Below, in pieces: positions 30,501-37,782 of a stretch of 64,000 bases of DNA. Source of the DNA: Paraglaciecola chathamensis S18K6 (GTDB taxonomy: Bacteria; Pseudomonadota; Gammaproteobacteria; Enterobacterales; Alteromonadaceae); NCBI GenBank assembly GCA_000314955.1, contig BAEM01000043.1, positions 124,001 to 188,000 of the forward strand, in the 5' to 3' direction. Position 1 is the stretch's first letter. Each line of letters starts with the position of its first letter. A program made the translations under genes and the position numbers. Under the pieces are notes generated by a model. It saw nothing but the letters and a program-made list of their open reading frames with translations. It made no database searches and was not told the DNA's origin.

Positions 30501-30723
30501 CAAACACGGAAACTGAGTCGAGTGTTATCTCAGGATCAATAAATGCCCTTAAATAGGGGCCATAGCCAGTTGTGCCAGCATTCCTAAAGTTAGCATCAAA
30601 GCAGACTTGTTCCCCTGAAAACACCTCTGCAGGTAATGTATTTGTTGTAGAGGGCGTTGCTCCGTATGCTTGAAAAGCAACAAAAGATACCGTAAATAAA
30701 CTGGCTCGAAAAAACTGACGCAT
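18547..30723 (-). CDS. Giant repetitive surface protein with GlyGly-CTERM tail
   Basis: The 4058-residue exported protein has a signal peptide (1-21, ending AYG). Residues ~22-2590 are a long stalk of DUF11-like beta domains with recurring GDTVTYT...TNTG and LPDGL motifs. Residues ~2597-3336 hold eight cadherin/Ig-like modules of about 91 residues (typically DAPVA...EDQT...VLNNDVD...DGNGG). A Calx-beta/PKD-like part follows, then Asp-rich thrombospondin-3-like Ca-binding repeats at ~3628-3660 (DSDGDGIPDDQEG). A choice-of-anchor-U-like domain spans ~3660-3835, followed by two more cadherin-like modules. The tail is SGGGGGGTFGWMLLLLALAG plus basic residues, a GlyGly-CTERM sorting signal normally cut by rhombosortase after type II secretion. 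It is probably an adhesin or matrix protein. No frameshift is seen. Confidence 0.85.
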   Translation of the reverse strand: MRQFFRASLFTVSFVAFQAYGATPSTTNTLPAEVFSGEQVCFDANFRNAGTTGYGPYLRAFIDPEITLDSVSVFGSSVNVTNVGIFGANNTLEDPKIESDVTGTQGDSLVVFSLPAGSVVAGGPALTSEICITANSSADIGVPLSLALQPVYEFGDTATGDNGPIEGASVNANITPTVVNYEVTNNASESERVPGAGFEVAFNHVIDVANGKTLTAPQIIDNLSASSAFVASATFNGGNGCAISSEPAADEVNGQVQGSCTNIAGSASEADATLSYSVYVGDVLNGATCAVLPITHSSTSDSQFPAGTSLTQAAQDSTFTAKHLAIQEAHSKEILVPGDTFTVTNRIQLSDYETANALTVTDTLDDGLTFSNHNAMTISGNVSITPTVTVNSDSTTTVEYDIHSVTGDLAGGTEITIVYTVSVDQTYGSTEDPVLANDSLATSTSAKYGLIAGATGCTDGSSDSVAVQTISTSKVIVNEQTEYAPQSQVTFTLSMEIPSGDTSGIVFEDYFPLPIFDVTDINLTFGNHIALASTDTANLTPTSITADGGSNVLRIEWPNLSSTETETIAVDVTVTVSDEPFADNLELTNLFQGATSSTQNGQAVSLKGSSLTVRAPELSVVFTDDIADDIVDAGDVIGYTLTITNDGGAPAYDVTASSPAATGLDDAVLTQVTVDGNVTIAYSGTLAGGDFKLDDPVPAGSVVVITYTRTVAENVTPRQEIESVTNTVWASNTNATAFPTEVATTDLVVDGPVISTTIDSISPNGDGSNFVVGDIVTYLTSVTLPEGQTPDLSLALVLPAGLSYVASSSNVDTTGFAGTVDTAPAVSTSGTLATGQEIDVVFDSPATTTVTEDNNDSNNTFTFTVQALVEDDTANSATTAGQSKSINSSLEYTGITGSDVTSAVARNFTEHVLVTSTSASPASNLQAGDTVTTTVTVQNTGTAPAYDVVVSSAVNSDIFDLATPAQGSTAAGYTYAYSSPNVTYTLDSGSLAAGDSVTFTYTAVAKDDVQSGATFSVDASSTGDSQDGDTAVERDSSNSGSSNVSTANPTADSISLIASSEAWTADSGTVEFAIGEIATYEFEVTLPEGVTNETGSNSIVEVTLPDGFQYLTTTARIRGEFDTSLTGSNSGALNSSNTSITPTFTSQVLAFDLGSVTNADNDANAEKVIVTFDALILNTTDNNRADTKTLTGRVHYNNQANAAQADSTQASSKVALPNIALTHVATPDSVDGGDTVTYTLTATNTGGTNVTRGWEWLIEDTLPVRLQSPAISSATLSRGDVDIATCASFSGNDLTVDSNCLAASERYIAPGESVEVVFTAQVDPAIGFEEEVSNTATVSVTSLPSNNGTGDVTPGTPGSDTGERNGTQTNNDSGQAVNDLTAMTSEVITSGAPTVSLVTSSENAHIGETVTMTATFSIPTGSTDNFEYSLNLPDGLTYSGAPISITLPDNDFSATNSPSTTPATTTNPLVLDFGTITNSASTSQVITIDVDVVVDNILDNQNGTTLEAKAELGYDGASTPIPSALETVTVIEANLDIQQTITAGATGSDAGDTISYQTVITNTSTDATAYSVDLASLIDAGLLGAPDGTGSGNAFSNIVLTNTSDLVVLESSNTPVTDANLSQVETNAAGDTLELATVDFPPSGVLTLTYDVVVSNNAAAGDVLGNDFSASYSSQPNDQGRDGSSVNSDDDSDTLLNNYNELASSELTVANTLAVQSSLNSVHTTNDVTIGDTVTIDLRVDVIEGDIANVIISNELPDGLRFESSSISAGSHISVTGDASGSVDGNNLVTIDLGTVSNIADADNSNDSFIVSIVATVIDDVSNANGVTLQNSVNVAGGGATAGPSTLDIDIVEPALSVSLTSNRESVTLGDIVTYTFTATPQMNRTNAFETSLEVAIPAGLTYVDGSFMGQSVDVSDPTNLEVDFGTIAVVDGAETFTFDARVDNDVDIGEPLVVSINKGVYSSAPGVNADERSYAFTTDKSVVSDDANFISAEQGVVLQNDINGNGFADPGDTLLYTVNITNNGTDATQVTFDESIPANTTYVVNSVTTDAGTADDTSGISVDIGNLTANEAATISFEVTVNDNVILGTVISAQGVVDSANTVAELTDADANDANGDQPTTLRVGEPSEDVTNLYVSQAAQLSSDNDSDNAISVGDELLMTYVISNSGTTTLDNINLSDSLPDGLSYVANSIQIEGANTAGVVSDNISADIVSLAANDSVVVTLSVTVDSPLVDNNGGTDDEVITLQGSHSSDQTSTQLTDSNGVQLDGYQALNIAIVDNQAGEPDLEFSQTWELLSDQNGNGQIDQGDTVKVNLSVLNQGSANAEGVQINQALPADTQLIANSALVSQGIIVTDEPYLANVGDIAPGNIVTGSFAFIVDDVSDGTVLGGQATVGGDNFTDLGSDDNALSDDGTNPTLVTISGGSNLYTVPTFTLTDTSDLNTDNAEFVQGETLELAISMVIPAGSTNESNFSLVLPEGLAYLANSATLTRVYDTGLSAGNDPGQINSTTSDLSTNVDSQIQLNGQAVNLALGGLINSDNDVNDEQFILTLTLDSDAIIPTQSSEDFAAQAAFSYRDGLGQRQTLSAQNVTLTLLNQLPVTSPDAFNITEDDASAAFNVVSNDTDADVGQTISVASVTSTSGNGVASVSANGTSIEYQPAADFFGTETVNFIVSDGAGGTDVGSVSFTVAGTPDAPVAIADQTSVAEDTILTFSALANDIDVDNDTLTIDSVSVDFGSVSVNGDGDIVYVPPGDFNGPAVISYTVADGTGLFDSTTVSVDVQNVNDLPVATGETATIAEDNTLNLNVLSNDSDVDGDTLSVVSVSASVGSASVASNGNVIYTPPADYFGPVTISYTVSDGNGGSDDASISLTVTSVNDAPVANSDSYGTSEDQTVTISVLNNDVDVENDNLNISQISVDVGSLTANGNNTYLYTPVDNFNGNVTINYSITDGNGGTANATSTITVASVNDTPVVNGETATIDEDETLNLDVLSNDSDIDGDVLSIASVSASVGAVSVGSDGNLVFTPPAHYFGPVTISYTVSDGNGGTASSTVDLTVTSVNDAPQLTSDRTTLRASTELVAPVDIDILSNFDDADKDPMSITSAGSANGTVQINSNGSITFVANEGFVGTAEVNVCVSDTNDAVTCIIVPVVVINPNIAPVLTDLVVSVQEDGSLPLSLVGTDAEGDALTYTLLTLPNGELIGDMPNVIYNPPENFTGEVTFTYQANDGQLDSNIATVTIEVQGENDAPLAVDDVFTLTSFEPAVLDVLANDTDSDGDTLRIVGATATIGEVNYTDSTLTYTPVDGFIGNAIIEYSIEDTEGLASNARAVVTVTPDGVELLPVIEVPEDVFIDATALFTKVDLGVASAVDRFGNPLPVSLVDGVTFYEPGVNTAFWLAEDGEGRQRIASQFVRVRPLVSIEKDQSVLEGRQITIGVHLNGTSPVYPLEVPYSVSGTADGSDHNLVDGVLVFESGSDAYITFESFSDDDIEGIETVIVTLDPSINRGNKFEHVISIREDNVNPDVALFAKQGGNNTILIAKNGGLTTVFSDITHPDADNEYDFEWENVEQVLFDEDSNLDTFTFDPANVPVGIYRISLRITDSDAPNFGDAEIIYLEVVDAFPVLTSVDSDGDGIPDDQEGLDDSDRDGIPDYLDAIPECNVLPEEEAFTNGYLVEGDPGVCLRLGNFAIDAIEGGAKILDEDIELDSELIPDPDATNIGGIFDFIAYGLPDVGQAYKIVMPQIRPVPQNAVYRKFYVSTGWFLFAESELNRVWSTKGEPGFCPPPGGDIWQPGLNEGDWCVQIQIVDGGPNDADGIANGTIVDPGGVAVMGVGQNELPVATDDEAELLIDTSIEISVLDNDIDADGDTLTVTSANAAFGEVTFTATSIIYTPRDGFVGEDIIRYGISDGNGGTALGVVRLGVITNKAPIAQDDSVSMTVNQSVTVDVLSNDSDPDGEVLFIVSATAQNGTVVVNNDSTLTYTPNKGYAGTDVIRYGINDADGALAEAQLVITVNPAEVRIENSGGGGGGTFGWMLLLLALAGAARGYQRNVFTRGEL
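21540..22370 (-). repeat. Near-duplicate cadherin-like module pair
   Basis: Two modules, encoded at about 22,090-22,370 and 21,540-21,820, are nearly identical in protein sequence: each has NGETATI, then VLSNDSD, SVSASVG, YFGPVTISYTVSDGNGG. They lie about 546 bp (182 residues) apart, with a different module between, which suggests duplication of a two-module unit. Codons have diverged at many third positions. Confidence 0.8.
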
Positions 30724-30844
30724 GGTGGTTCTTCATTTTGGCTAAAAATACAGTGAAATCTTAGCTTTACGAACACCCGTTAAAAATTGAACTTTTGGTT
30801 ATTCAACTTTAGTGTAAGAAAAGCTGACACCGCGCGGTCTACTT

Positions 30845-30860
30845 GATATACAGCTATATC
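30845..30860. promoter_or_regulatory. Inverted repeat between giant protein and S41 protease genes
   Basis: GATATA-CAGC-TATATC is a perfect 6-bp inverted repeat in the 243-bp divergent intergenic region. It could be an operator shared by both genes, but it is AT-rich and short. I could not place confident -35/-10 elements around it. Confidence 0.35.
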
Positions 30861-30966
30861 TCTCATGTTCGAACGCTGGCTCTAAACACAAAAAAAGGAA
30901 AATAAAATTGCCAAGCCTAATTTTTTATCGCGTAATGCGCTTAATCTTTCAACAAGAGAGTAGTAC

Positions 30967-32589
30967 GTGCGAATAAAACACTGTTTTACATTAACGATTT
31001 CAAGTTCAGCATGTCTGTTATTGTTTGGCTGCGGTGGTGGAGGAAGTGAGTCATCTTCAATAACGCCTGTAGCACCAACCCCTCAAGCGGATGAGCGCTG
31101 GACACGAGGCCTGTTCGAAGATGCATCTTTATATAAAGATCGTTGCGTTGCACCCAGAAGTGGCGTGAGTGAGATCACGGGTGAAATGTATACCGACACA
31201 GCCGGTGATTCCATGGATGAAAAGCTATGGTTGCGTTCATGGACCAACACCACCTACCTTTGGTATAACGAAGTCGATGATAATGACCCAGCAGACTTTT
31301 CAATACTAAGCTACTTTAATCAACTCAAAACCGATTTTCGTACAGATTCTGGGTCGTTTAAAGATAACTTCCATTTTTCCCAAAGTACCCAAGAGTACTT
31401 AACTCGAACACAGACCAGCACTTCATTTGGCTATGGAGTAAGTTGGGAATTTGTACAAGCCACAGCGCCCAGACGCATTATCGTGCGCTACACAGAGCCT
31501 GGGTCGCCAGCTGAACAAGCGGGTTTTGCACGAGGAGATGAACTAATAGCCCTAAATGATATCGACTTCATCAACACCGAAAACAGTGATGAAATTGATA
31601 TGATTAATGAAATATTATTTCCATCAAACGCAGGAAGAGAAACCCAGTTCACTTTACGTAAAACAAGTGGAGAGCAATTAGATTATCAGCTTAGCGCACA
31701 AAGCGTAGCGATTTCCCCTGTGCATAATGCCAAGGTTATCAGCACAGAAAATGCTGAAATTGGTTATCTGCAGTTTAATAGCCACATTCAAAGCGCGCAG
31801 AGCCAATTGATTTCAGCATTCGAGCTATTCGATCAGAGCCGTATTCATGCTTTAGTACTCGATATGCGTTACAACGGTGGTGGTTTATTAGCCTTGGCTT
31901 CGCAACTCGCTTATATGATTACAGGCGCTGGTCAAACCGATGGCCTAACCTTCAATAAGCTCACATTCAATAATAAACGCCCAAATATCAATCCCGTGAC
32001 AGGAGGACAAGTTCAACCCACTTTATTTTACAGCCGTGAAATTGATTATGATCGAAACGTATTCACAAGTACTTCGTTACCAAGTCTAGGCTTAACGCGT
32101 GTTTATATCCTCACAAGTGCATCAACGTGTTCAGCCAGCGAGGCTTTGATTAATGGCCTCAGAGGTATCGACATTGATGTTGTGTTGATGGGTGATACAA
32201 CCTGTGGAAAGCCTTATGGCTTCTACCCGACCGACAACTGCGGCACCACCTACTTCACCATACAATTTCAAGGCAGTAATCAAAAAGGCTTTGGTGAATA
32301 CGCAGATGGCTTCATTCCTACCCCGTCTCCGTTATTTGAAGCAGACGTGCAAGGTTGTCTAGTTGAAGATGATTTCAACCATGCTTTAGGCAATGTTAAC
32401 GAAGGCATGCTGAGCGCAGCATTGAATCATTTGCAAACAGGAAAATGTCCCGTTCAAACTGCGGCTAAAAGCCCCATAATGCGCTTATCTGCAAACGATA
32501 GTCTGAAGATTCAAACCTCATCAAGTATCTTGGATGCGATCATAGTTGAAAACGCGATTAACCAACCTATTAGTGAACCTAGTAATTAA
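30967..32589 (+). CDS. S41-family lipoprotein protease with PDZ domain
   Basis: The 540-residue protein starts at GTG and has a lipoprotein signal peptide; C22 in LLLFGC is the likely lipidated residue, followed by a Gly/Ser linker. A PDZ-like domain covers GVSWEFV...GSPAEQAGFARGDELIALND. The S41 (tail-specific/C-terminal processing peptidase) core follows: ALVLDMRYNGGG, the nucleophile Ser in TCSASEALINGL and the general-base Lys in DTTCGKPYG. It is probably periplasmic or outer-membrane-tethered. It is divergent from the giant surface protein, so a role in processing that protein is possible but unproven. Confidence 0.88.
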   Translation: MRIKHCFTLTISSSACLLLFGCGGGGSESSSITPVAPTPQADERWTRGLFEDASLYKDRCVAPRSGVSEITGEMYTDTAGDSMDEKLWLRSWTNTTYLWYNEVDDNDPADFSILSYFNQLKTDFRTDSGSFKDNFHFSQSTQEYLTRTQTSTSFGYGVSWEFVQATAPRRIIVRYTEPGSPAEQAGFARGDELIALNDIDFINTENSDEIDMINEILFPSNAGRETQFTLRKTSGEQLDYQLSAQSVAISPVHNAKVISTENAEIGYLQFNSHIQSAQSQLISAFELFDQSRIHALVLDMRYNGGGLLALASQLAYMITGAGQTDGLTFNKLTFNNKRPNINPVTGGQVQPTLFYSREIDYDRNVFTSTSLPSLGLTRVYILTSASTCSASEALINGLRGIDIDVVLMGDTTCGKPYGFYPTDNCGTTYFTIQFQGSNQKGFGEYADGFIPTPSPLFEADVQGCLVEDDFNHALGNVNEGMLSAALNHLQTGKCPVQTAAKSPIMRLSANDSLKIQTSSSILDAIIVENAINQPISEPSN

Positions 32590-32634
32590 TACCAATTCAT
32601 CGTTTTAGCAGTATTAGCTAAAGGTTAAATACAA

Positions 32635-32666
32635 AAAAGGCGCGACTCTTACGAGACGCGCCTTTT
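32635..32666. terminator. Intrinsic terminator, S41 protease / S10 operon
   Basis: AAAAGGCGCG and CGCGCCTTTT form a 10-bp outer stem, with an inner CTC/GAG pairing, between the converging protease gene and rpsQ. It ends the S10 operon 21 bp after the rpsQ stop and can also serve the protease transcript. Confidence 0.88.
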
Positions 32667-32686
32667 AGCTATGTATCTAAAACTTA

Positions 32687-32938
32687 TTAAGCTTTAGTAA
32701 CGATATCTACCAACATCCAGTTTTTGGACTTAGACATAGGACGACATTCACGTACTGTTACTACGTCGCCTGTGTTGCATTGGTTAGTCTCGTCATGAGC
32801 GTGTAGTTTAGTAGTACGCTTAATGAACTTACCATAAATTGGGTGTTTCACTTTACGTTCTACTGCAACAGTAATGGTTTTATCCATTTTGTTGCTGACC
32901 ACACGACCTTGTACTGTACGACTTGATTGTTCAGTCAT
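32687..32938 (-). CDS. rpsQ: 30S ribosomal protein S17
   Basis: The 83-residue protein has the S17 core ([27 protein letters not shown] and [10 protein letters not shown]). It binds 16S rRNA near the 5' domain early in 30S assembly. Its ATG shares one base with the rpmC stop, so translation is coupled. It is the last S10-operon gene, as in E. coli, but here it is followed by a terminator and a convergent gene rather than by rplN. Confidence 0.98.
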   Translation of the reverse strand: MTEQSSRTVQGRVVSNKMDKTITVAVERKVKHPIYGKFIKRTTKLHAHDETNQCNTGDVVTVRECRPMSKSKNWMLVDIVTKA

Positions 32939-33129
32939 TATGCAGCAGCCTTTTGAGTCAGAATGGTTTTAACACGCGCAATACTGCGACGTACTTTACG
33001 AATTTGGTCAGTTTTTTCAAGCTGACCAGTACTCGCTTGCATACGTAGGTTAAATTGTTCACGAAGCAAGTTTAATAGCTCAGTGTTCAACTCTTCTACG
33101 CTTTTATCTTTCAGTTCTGTGGCTTTCAT
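32938..33129 (-). CDS. rpmC: 50S ribosomal protein L29
   Basis: The 63-residue helical protein matches L29 ([31 protein letters not shown] in two parts, then [14 protein letters not shown]). It sits at the peptide exit tunnel next to L23 and contributes to the docking site for trigger factor and SRP. Start and stop codons overlap by one base with rplP and rpsQ. Confidence 0.98.
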   Translation of the reverse strand: MKATELKDKSVEELNTELLNLLREQFNLRMQASTGQLEKTDQIRKVRRSIARVKTILTQKAAA

Positions 33130-33539
33130 TACATCACCGTCCGAGTTACAAAGGTGGTTTTAAACGGCAGTTTTGACGCGGCCAATTCAAACGCTTCGCG
33201 AGCTACTGACTCTGGAACACCTTCCATTTCATATAGAACACGACCTGGTTGAATTTGGCAAACCCAGTATTCAACGTTACCTTTACCTTTACCTTGACGC
33301 ACTTCTAGAGGCTTCTCAGTAATTGGCTTGTCAGGGAAAACTCGAATCCAAATTTTACCTTGACGCTTAACGGCACGTGTCATAGCACGACGAGCTGCTT
33401 CGATTTGGCGAGCAGTCATACGACCACGGCCAACGGATTTTAGTCCGAACGTTCCAAAACTCACACTGTCACCAGCGGCATAGCCACGGTTACGACCTTT
33501 GTGCATTTTACGGAACTTCATACGTTTAGGTTGTAACAT
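33129..33539 (-). CDS. rplP: 50S ribosomal protein L16
   Basis: The 136-residue protein is L16 ([46 protein letters not shown]). It helps position the aminoacyl-tRNA elbow near the peptidyl transferase centre and is a late assembly protein. It begins 2 bp after the rpsC stop and overlaps rpmC by one base. Confidence 0.98.
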   Translation of the reverse strand: MLQPKRMKFRKMHKGRNRGYAAGDSVSFGTFGLKSVGRGRMTARQIEAARRAMTRAVKRQGKIWIRVFPDKPITEKPLEVRQGKGKGNVEYWVCQIQPGRVLYEMEGVPESVAREAFELAASKLPFKTTFVTRTVM

Positions 33540-33541
33540 AA

Positions 33542-34240
33542 TTAGCCCTCACGCTTAGGTGAACGGCCTTTCTTCTTAGGCTGAGCTGGTTGCTCTTGCG
33601 TAAGAGGCAATCCGCCCAATACTTCACCTTTGAAGATCCAGACCTTCACGCCAATGATACCGTAAGTCGTGTTAGCTTCTGATGTTGCATAGTCGATGTC
33701 AGCACGGAAAGTGTGTAGTGGTACACGACCTTCACGATACCACTCGGCACGCGCAATCTCAGCACCGCCTAAACGGCCACTAACTTGAACTTTGATACCT
33801 TTGGCACCAATTCTCATCGCGTTTTGTACTGCGCGCTTCATAGCACGACGGAACATTACACGACGCTCTAACTGACTAGCAATGCTGTCAGCAACCAATT
33901 GACCGTCTAATTCAGGCTTACGTACTTCAGCGATGTTAATCTGAGCAGGCACGCCGGCCAACTTAGATACATGCTTACGTAGCTTCTCAACGTCTTCACC
34001 TTTCTTACCGATTACAACGCCAGGACGCGCAGTGTGAATAGTCACACGGATGCTTTTCGCTGGACGCTCAATAACGATCTTAGAAAGAGAAGCAGTTTTA
34101 AGTGCCTTCGTCAGATACTGACGTACCTGATGATCATTAAACAAGTTATCTGCATAATCTGCAGTATTAGCGTACCAGGTAGATGTCCATGGTTTGCTGA
34201 TACCCAGGCGTATGCCTGTAGGATGTACCTTCTGTCCCAT
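33542..34240 (-). CDS. rpsC: 30S ribosomal protein S3
   Basis: The 232-residue S3 carries an N-terminal KH domain ([15 protein letters not shown], with the GKKG loop) and the C-terminal S3 domain ([34 protein letters not shown]). The basic Pro/Lys/Gln tail is normal. It lines the mRNA entry channel with S4 and S5 and takes part in mRNA unwinding. It follows rplV by 9 bp. Confidence 0.98.
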   Translation of the reverse strand: MGQKVHPTGIRLGISKPWTSTWYANTADYADNLFNDHQVRQYLTKALKTASLSKIVIERPAKSIRVTIHTARPGVVIGKKGEDVEKLRKHVSKLAGVPAQINIAEVRKPELDGQLVADSIASQLERRVMFRRAMKRAVQNAMRIGAKGIKVQVSGRLGGAEIARAEWYREGRVPLHTFRADIDYATSEANTTYGIIGVKVWIFKGEVLGGLPLTQEQPAQPKKKGRSPKREG

Positions 34241-34249
34241 TATCTTCTC

Positions 34250-34582
34250 CTAGTTATCAGACACAACAACAGTGATGTGACTGCTACGCTTAAATATACG
34301 ATCAGCACGGCCTTTAGCTCTTGGCTTGATACGCTTCATAGTTGGGCCTTCATCAACGAAAACTTTTGCGACAGTCAATTCATCGATGTCGGCGCCTTCG
34401 TTATGTTCAGCGTTCGCAATTGCTGACTCTAATACTTTCTTCATTAGATCGGCACTTTTCTTAGGGCTGTAAGCCAAAAGCTCAAGTGCTTTTTCAACAT
34501 GTAAACCGCGAATTTGATCTGCAACCAAGCGTGCCTTTTGAGCTGAGGTACGGGCATGGCGATGTGTAGCTAATGCTTCCAT
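34250..34582 (-). CDS. rplV: 50S ribosomal protein L22
   Basis: The 110-residue L22 has the globular domain ([29 protein letters not shown]) and the extended beta-hairpin ([19 protein letters not shown]) that lines the exit tunnel near its constriction with L4. The hairpin is where macrolide-resistance changes arise in other bacteria; it looks normal here. Confidence 0.98.
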   Translation of the reverse strand: MEALATHRHARTSAQKARLVADQIRGLHVEKALELLAYSPKKSADLMKKVLESAIANAEHNEGADIDELTVAKVFVDEGPTMKRIKPRAKGRADRIFKRSSHITVVVSDN

Positions 34583-34592
34583 ATTTTATCCC

Positions 34593-34868
34593 CTATCTCT
34601 TAGCTTTCTTATCCGCGACATGGCCGCGGTAAGTACGCGTTGGCGCAAATTCGCCCAACTTATGGCCGACCATTTCGTCACTGACGAAAACTGGAACGTG
34701 CTGGCGACCGTTATGGACCGCAATGGTCAACCCAATCATATCTGGGATGATCATAGAACGACGAGACCAAGTTTTGATTGGTTTCTTGTCGTTCTTTTCC
34801 ACTGCAGCCTCAACCTTCTTCAGCAAGTGTAGGTCTATAAATGGACCCTTCTTGAGAGAACGTGGCAT
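34593..34868 (-). CDS. rpsS: 30S ribosomal protein S19
   Basis: The 91-residue S19 ([49 protein letters not shown]) sits in the 30S head with S13 and contacts the 50S subunit through bridges. It is standard in length and lies between rplB and rplV. Confidence 0.98.
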   Translation of the reverse strand: MPRSLKKGPFIDLHLLKKVEAAVEKNDKKPIKTWSRRSMIIPDMIGLTIAVHNGRQHVPVFVSDEMVGHKLGEFAPTRTYRGHVADKKAKR

Positions 34869-34883
34869 GGTGAATCCTCGCTG

Positions 34884-35708
34884 TTACTTATTACGACGAC
34901 GTACGATAAGTTTATCGGTACGCTTGTTACTACGGGTTTTCTTACCCTTAGTAGGAATACCCCAAGGTGATACTGGGTGACGACCGCCTGATGTGCGTCC
35001 TTCACCACCACCGTGTGGGTGATCTACCGGGTTCATGGCAACACCACGTACAGTTGGGCGGATACCGCGCCATCTGTTCGCACCGGCTTTACCAAGTGAA
35101 CGTAGCATATGTTCTGCATTACCGATTTCACCAATAGTGGCACGGCAGTCTGCTAATACTCGACGAACTTCACCAGAACGTAGACGAAGAGTTACATAAC
35201 CTTCGGCGCGCGCTAGGATTTGTGCGTACTGACCAGCAGAACGAGCAATTTGTGCACCTTTACCAGGCTTCATCTCAATAGCGTGTACAGTTGTACCTAC
35301 TGGGATGTTGCGCATTGGTAAAGAGTTACCAGCTTTGATCGCAGCGTCTGAACCAGATTGAATCTGATCACCCGCTTTAGCACCCTTAGGAGCCAAGATA
35401 TAGCGACGCTCGCCGTCTGCGTACAACACCAAACAGATGTTTGCAGAACGATTAGGATCGTATTCTAAACGCTCAATTTTAGCTGGAATGCCGTCTTTGT
35501 TGCGTTTGAAATCTATAACACGATAGTGTTGCTTGTGGCCACCACCAACGTGACGTACTGTAATACGTCCGTTATTGTTACGGCCACCAGATTTGCTGTT
35601 CTTTTCAAGCAAAGGTGCGTAAGGAGCGCCTTTGTGTAGATCAGGGTTAACAACCTGAACTACGTGACGACGACCAGCAGAAGTCGGCTTAGCTTTCAAT
35701 AATGGCAT
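34884..35708 (-). CDS. rplB: 50S ribosomal protein L2
   Basis: The 274-residue L2 ([49 protein letters not shown]) is one of the most conserved ribosomal proteins. The histidine-bearing [10 protein letters not shown] loop near the peptidyl transferase centre is intact. It is needed for subunit association. It follows rplW by 14 bp. Confidence 0.98.
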   Translation of the reverse strand: MPLLKAKPTSAGRRHVVQVVNPDLHKGAPYAPLLEKNSKSGGRNNNGRITVRHVGGGHKQHYRVIDFKRNKDGIPAKIERLEYDPNRSANICLVLYADGERRYILAPKGAKAGDQIQSGSDAAIKAGNSLPMRNIPVGTTVHAIEMKPGKGAQIARSAGQYAQILARAEGYVTLRLRSGEVRRVLADCRATIGEIGNAEHMLRSLGKAGANRWRGIRPTVRGVAMNPVDHPHGGGEGRTSGGRHPVSPWGIPTKGKKTRSNKRTDKLIVRRRNK

Positions 35709-35722
35709 GTCTAGTCCCCTTC

Positions 35723-36025
35723 TTAGCCTTCGCTGCCAGCAAAGTCGATGTCTTGACCTTCTTTAAGCACAACGTAGGCTTTTTTCCAGTCTTTACGCTT
35801 GCCGAAAGATGCACCGTGACGCTTGGTTTTACCCTTTACGTTAACAGTACGAACAGAGTTAACTTCAACTTCGAACAATTTCTCAACTGCCGCTTTGATT
35901 TCTTCTTTGTTCGCATCTTTAAGCACTTTGAAAACAACCGTGTTGTTAACTTCAGCTGCAAGCGTTGCTTTTTCAGAAACATGTGGTGCTAAAACCACTT
36001 TTAAAAGACGTTCTTCGTTAATCAT
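35723..36025 (-). CDS. rplW: 50S ribosomal protein L23
   Basis: The 100-residue L23 ([34 protein letters not shown]) is at the exit-tunnel rim and is the main docking point for trigger factor and SRP. Its ATG overlaps the rplD stop by 4 bp (ATGA), which indicates translational coupling. Confidence 0.98.
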
Positions 36026-36627
36026 GCTAACGCCTCCTCTAATGCTTTCACTGCGTCAGCAGTTATCAACACTTTTTCGAATGCGATCAGGCTGACTGGG
36101 TCAATGCCTTGTACATCACGTACGTCAACTTTGTATAAGTTGCGAGCTGCTAAGAACAAGTTCTCATCAACTTCAGACGTTACGATAAGCACATCACTTA
36201 GTTCAAGGCCGTTCAACTTAGAAAGTAATTCCTTAGTCTTTGGCGCTTCAACTGAAAACTTTTCAACCACGATTAAACGTTCTTGACGTACCAATTCTGA
36301 AAGGATGCTTTGAATAGCACCACGGTACATCTTCTTGTTAACCTTTTGGCTGTGATCCTGTGGCTTAGCAGCGAATGTTACACCACCAGAACGCCAGATA
36401 GGACTACGGATAGTACCAGCACGGGCACGACCAGTTCCTTTTTGACGCCAAGGTTTGGCACCACCACCACGAACTTCAGAGCGTGTTTTTTGTGCTTTAG
36501 AACCCTGACGGGCGCCTGCACCGAATGCAACTACTACTTGGTGTACTAGTGCTTCGTTAAATTCACGTCCAAAGGTTGCTTCGGATACTTCAAGAGCGCT
36601 TTGCGCATCTTTCAATACTAATTCCAT
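36022..36627 (-). CDS. rplD: 50S ribosomal protein L4
   Basis: The 201-residue L4 is nearly collinear with E. coli L4 ([50 protein letters not shown]). I chose the second of two adjacent ATG codons (36627) by that match. Besides its tunnel-lining role, L4 in E. coli represses the S10 operon through its leader RNA; the matching leader hairpin is visible upstream of rpsJ here. Confidence 0.98.
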
Positions 36628-36645
36628 CACTTAACTCCCCAGACG

Positions 36646-37284
36646 TTACGCTTTAACTGCAGCTTTGATGATGACGTCGCCACCTGGCGCTCCAGGAACG
36701 TTGCCTCTTACTAGAAGAAGGTTGTTCTCTGCGTCAACACGCACTACATCCAAAGACTGAACTGTCACACGTTTATTTCCCATCTGACCGGCCATTTTTT
36801 TGCCTTTGAAGACTTTACCTGGTGATTGGTTTTGGCCAATTGAACCAGGAGCACGGTGAGACAATGAGTTACCATGTGAATTACGTTGGTGGCTGAAGTT
36901 CCAGCGCTTAATTGCACCTTGGAAACCTTTACCTTTAGAAGTTCCTGCAACGTCAACCATTTTAGTTTCAGCAAAAATTTCAACAGTGATTTCACTGCCT
37001 ACTTCAATGCCTTCACCTTCGGTGCCGTCTAAACGGAATTCCCATAAACCGCGACCAGCTTCCACGCCAGCTTTAGCAAAATGACCTGCTTCAGCTTTAT
37101 TTACGCGGCTTGCTTTTTTGTCGCCAGCGGTTACTTGAAGCGCTGTATACCCGTCGGTTTCGTCAGTGCGTAACTGAGTAACACGGTTCGGGGTGGCTTC
37201 TATAACAGTCACTGGTATTGAAACGCCGTCTTCAGTGAAGATACGTGTCATACCAACTTTACGACCGATAAGACCAATCGCCAT
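36646..37284 (-). CDS. rplC: 50S ribosomal protein L3
   Basis: The 212-residue L3 ([58 protein letters not shown]) reaches toward the peptidyl transferase centre and nucleates 50S assembly. The GQ motif region methylated by PrmB in E. coli (IGQNQSPG) is present. It follows rpsJ by 18 bp. Confidence 0.98.
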   Translation of the reverse strand: MAIGLIGRKVGMTRIFTEDGVSIPVTVIEATPNRVTQLRTDETDGYTALQVTAGDKKASRVNKAEAGHFAKAGVEAGRGLWEFRLDGTEGEGIEVGSEITVEIFAETKMVDVAGTSKGKGFQGAIKRWNFSHQRNSHGNSLSHRAPGSIGQNQSPGKVFKGKKMAGQMGNKRVTVQSLDVVRVDAENNLLLVRGNVPGAPGGDVIIKAAVKA

Positions 37285-37302
37285 TGTTAAAACCCTCTCT
37301 TG

Positions 37303-37617
<315 letters not shown>

Positions 37618-37638
37618 TTAAGCTCCAATCGAAAGAAC

Positions 37639-37684
37639 AAAAAAAACCATCCTCGACTACCTTTTTACTTTAGGTAGGGGGATG
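37639..37684 (-). promoter_or_regulatory. S10 leader attenuator hairpin
   Basis: On the minus strand a hairpin pairs CATCC with GGATG on the outside and CTACCT with AGGTAG on the inside (37647-37684). It is followed directly by a run of eight T (37639-37646), 25 bp before rpsJ. Position and form match the hairpin at which L4 stimulates termination in the E. coli S10 leader. That L4 acts here is inference. Confidence 0.75.
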
Positions 37685-37782
37685 AATGAAAAACTGCTAA
37701 CCCAAAATTAGGGTCCTGTATTTAATGACGTTCAGCCTAGGCTTTGGTCAAAACCACTGCCCTTCTGGACAAGTGGGCGCAA

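Noticed and set aside
34034-34426. 130-codon plus-strand frame opposite rpsC/rplV
   Set aside because: It is antisense to two highly conserved ribosomal genes and has no coding features.
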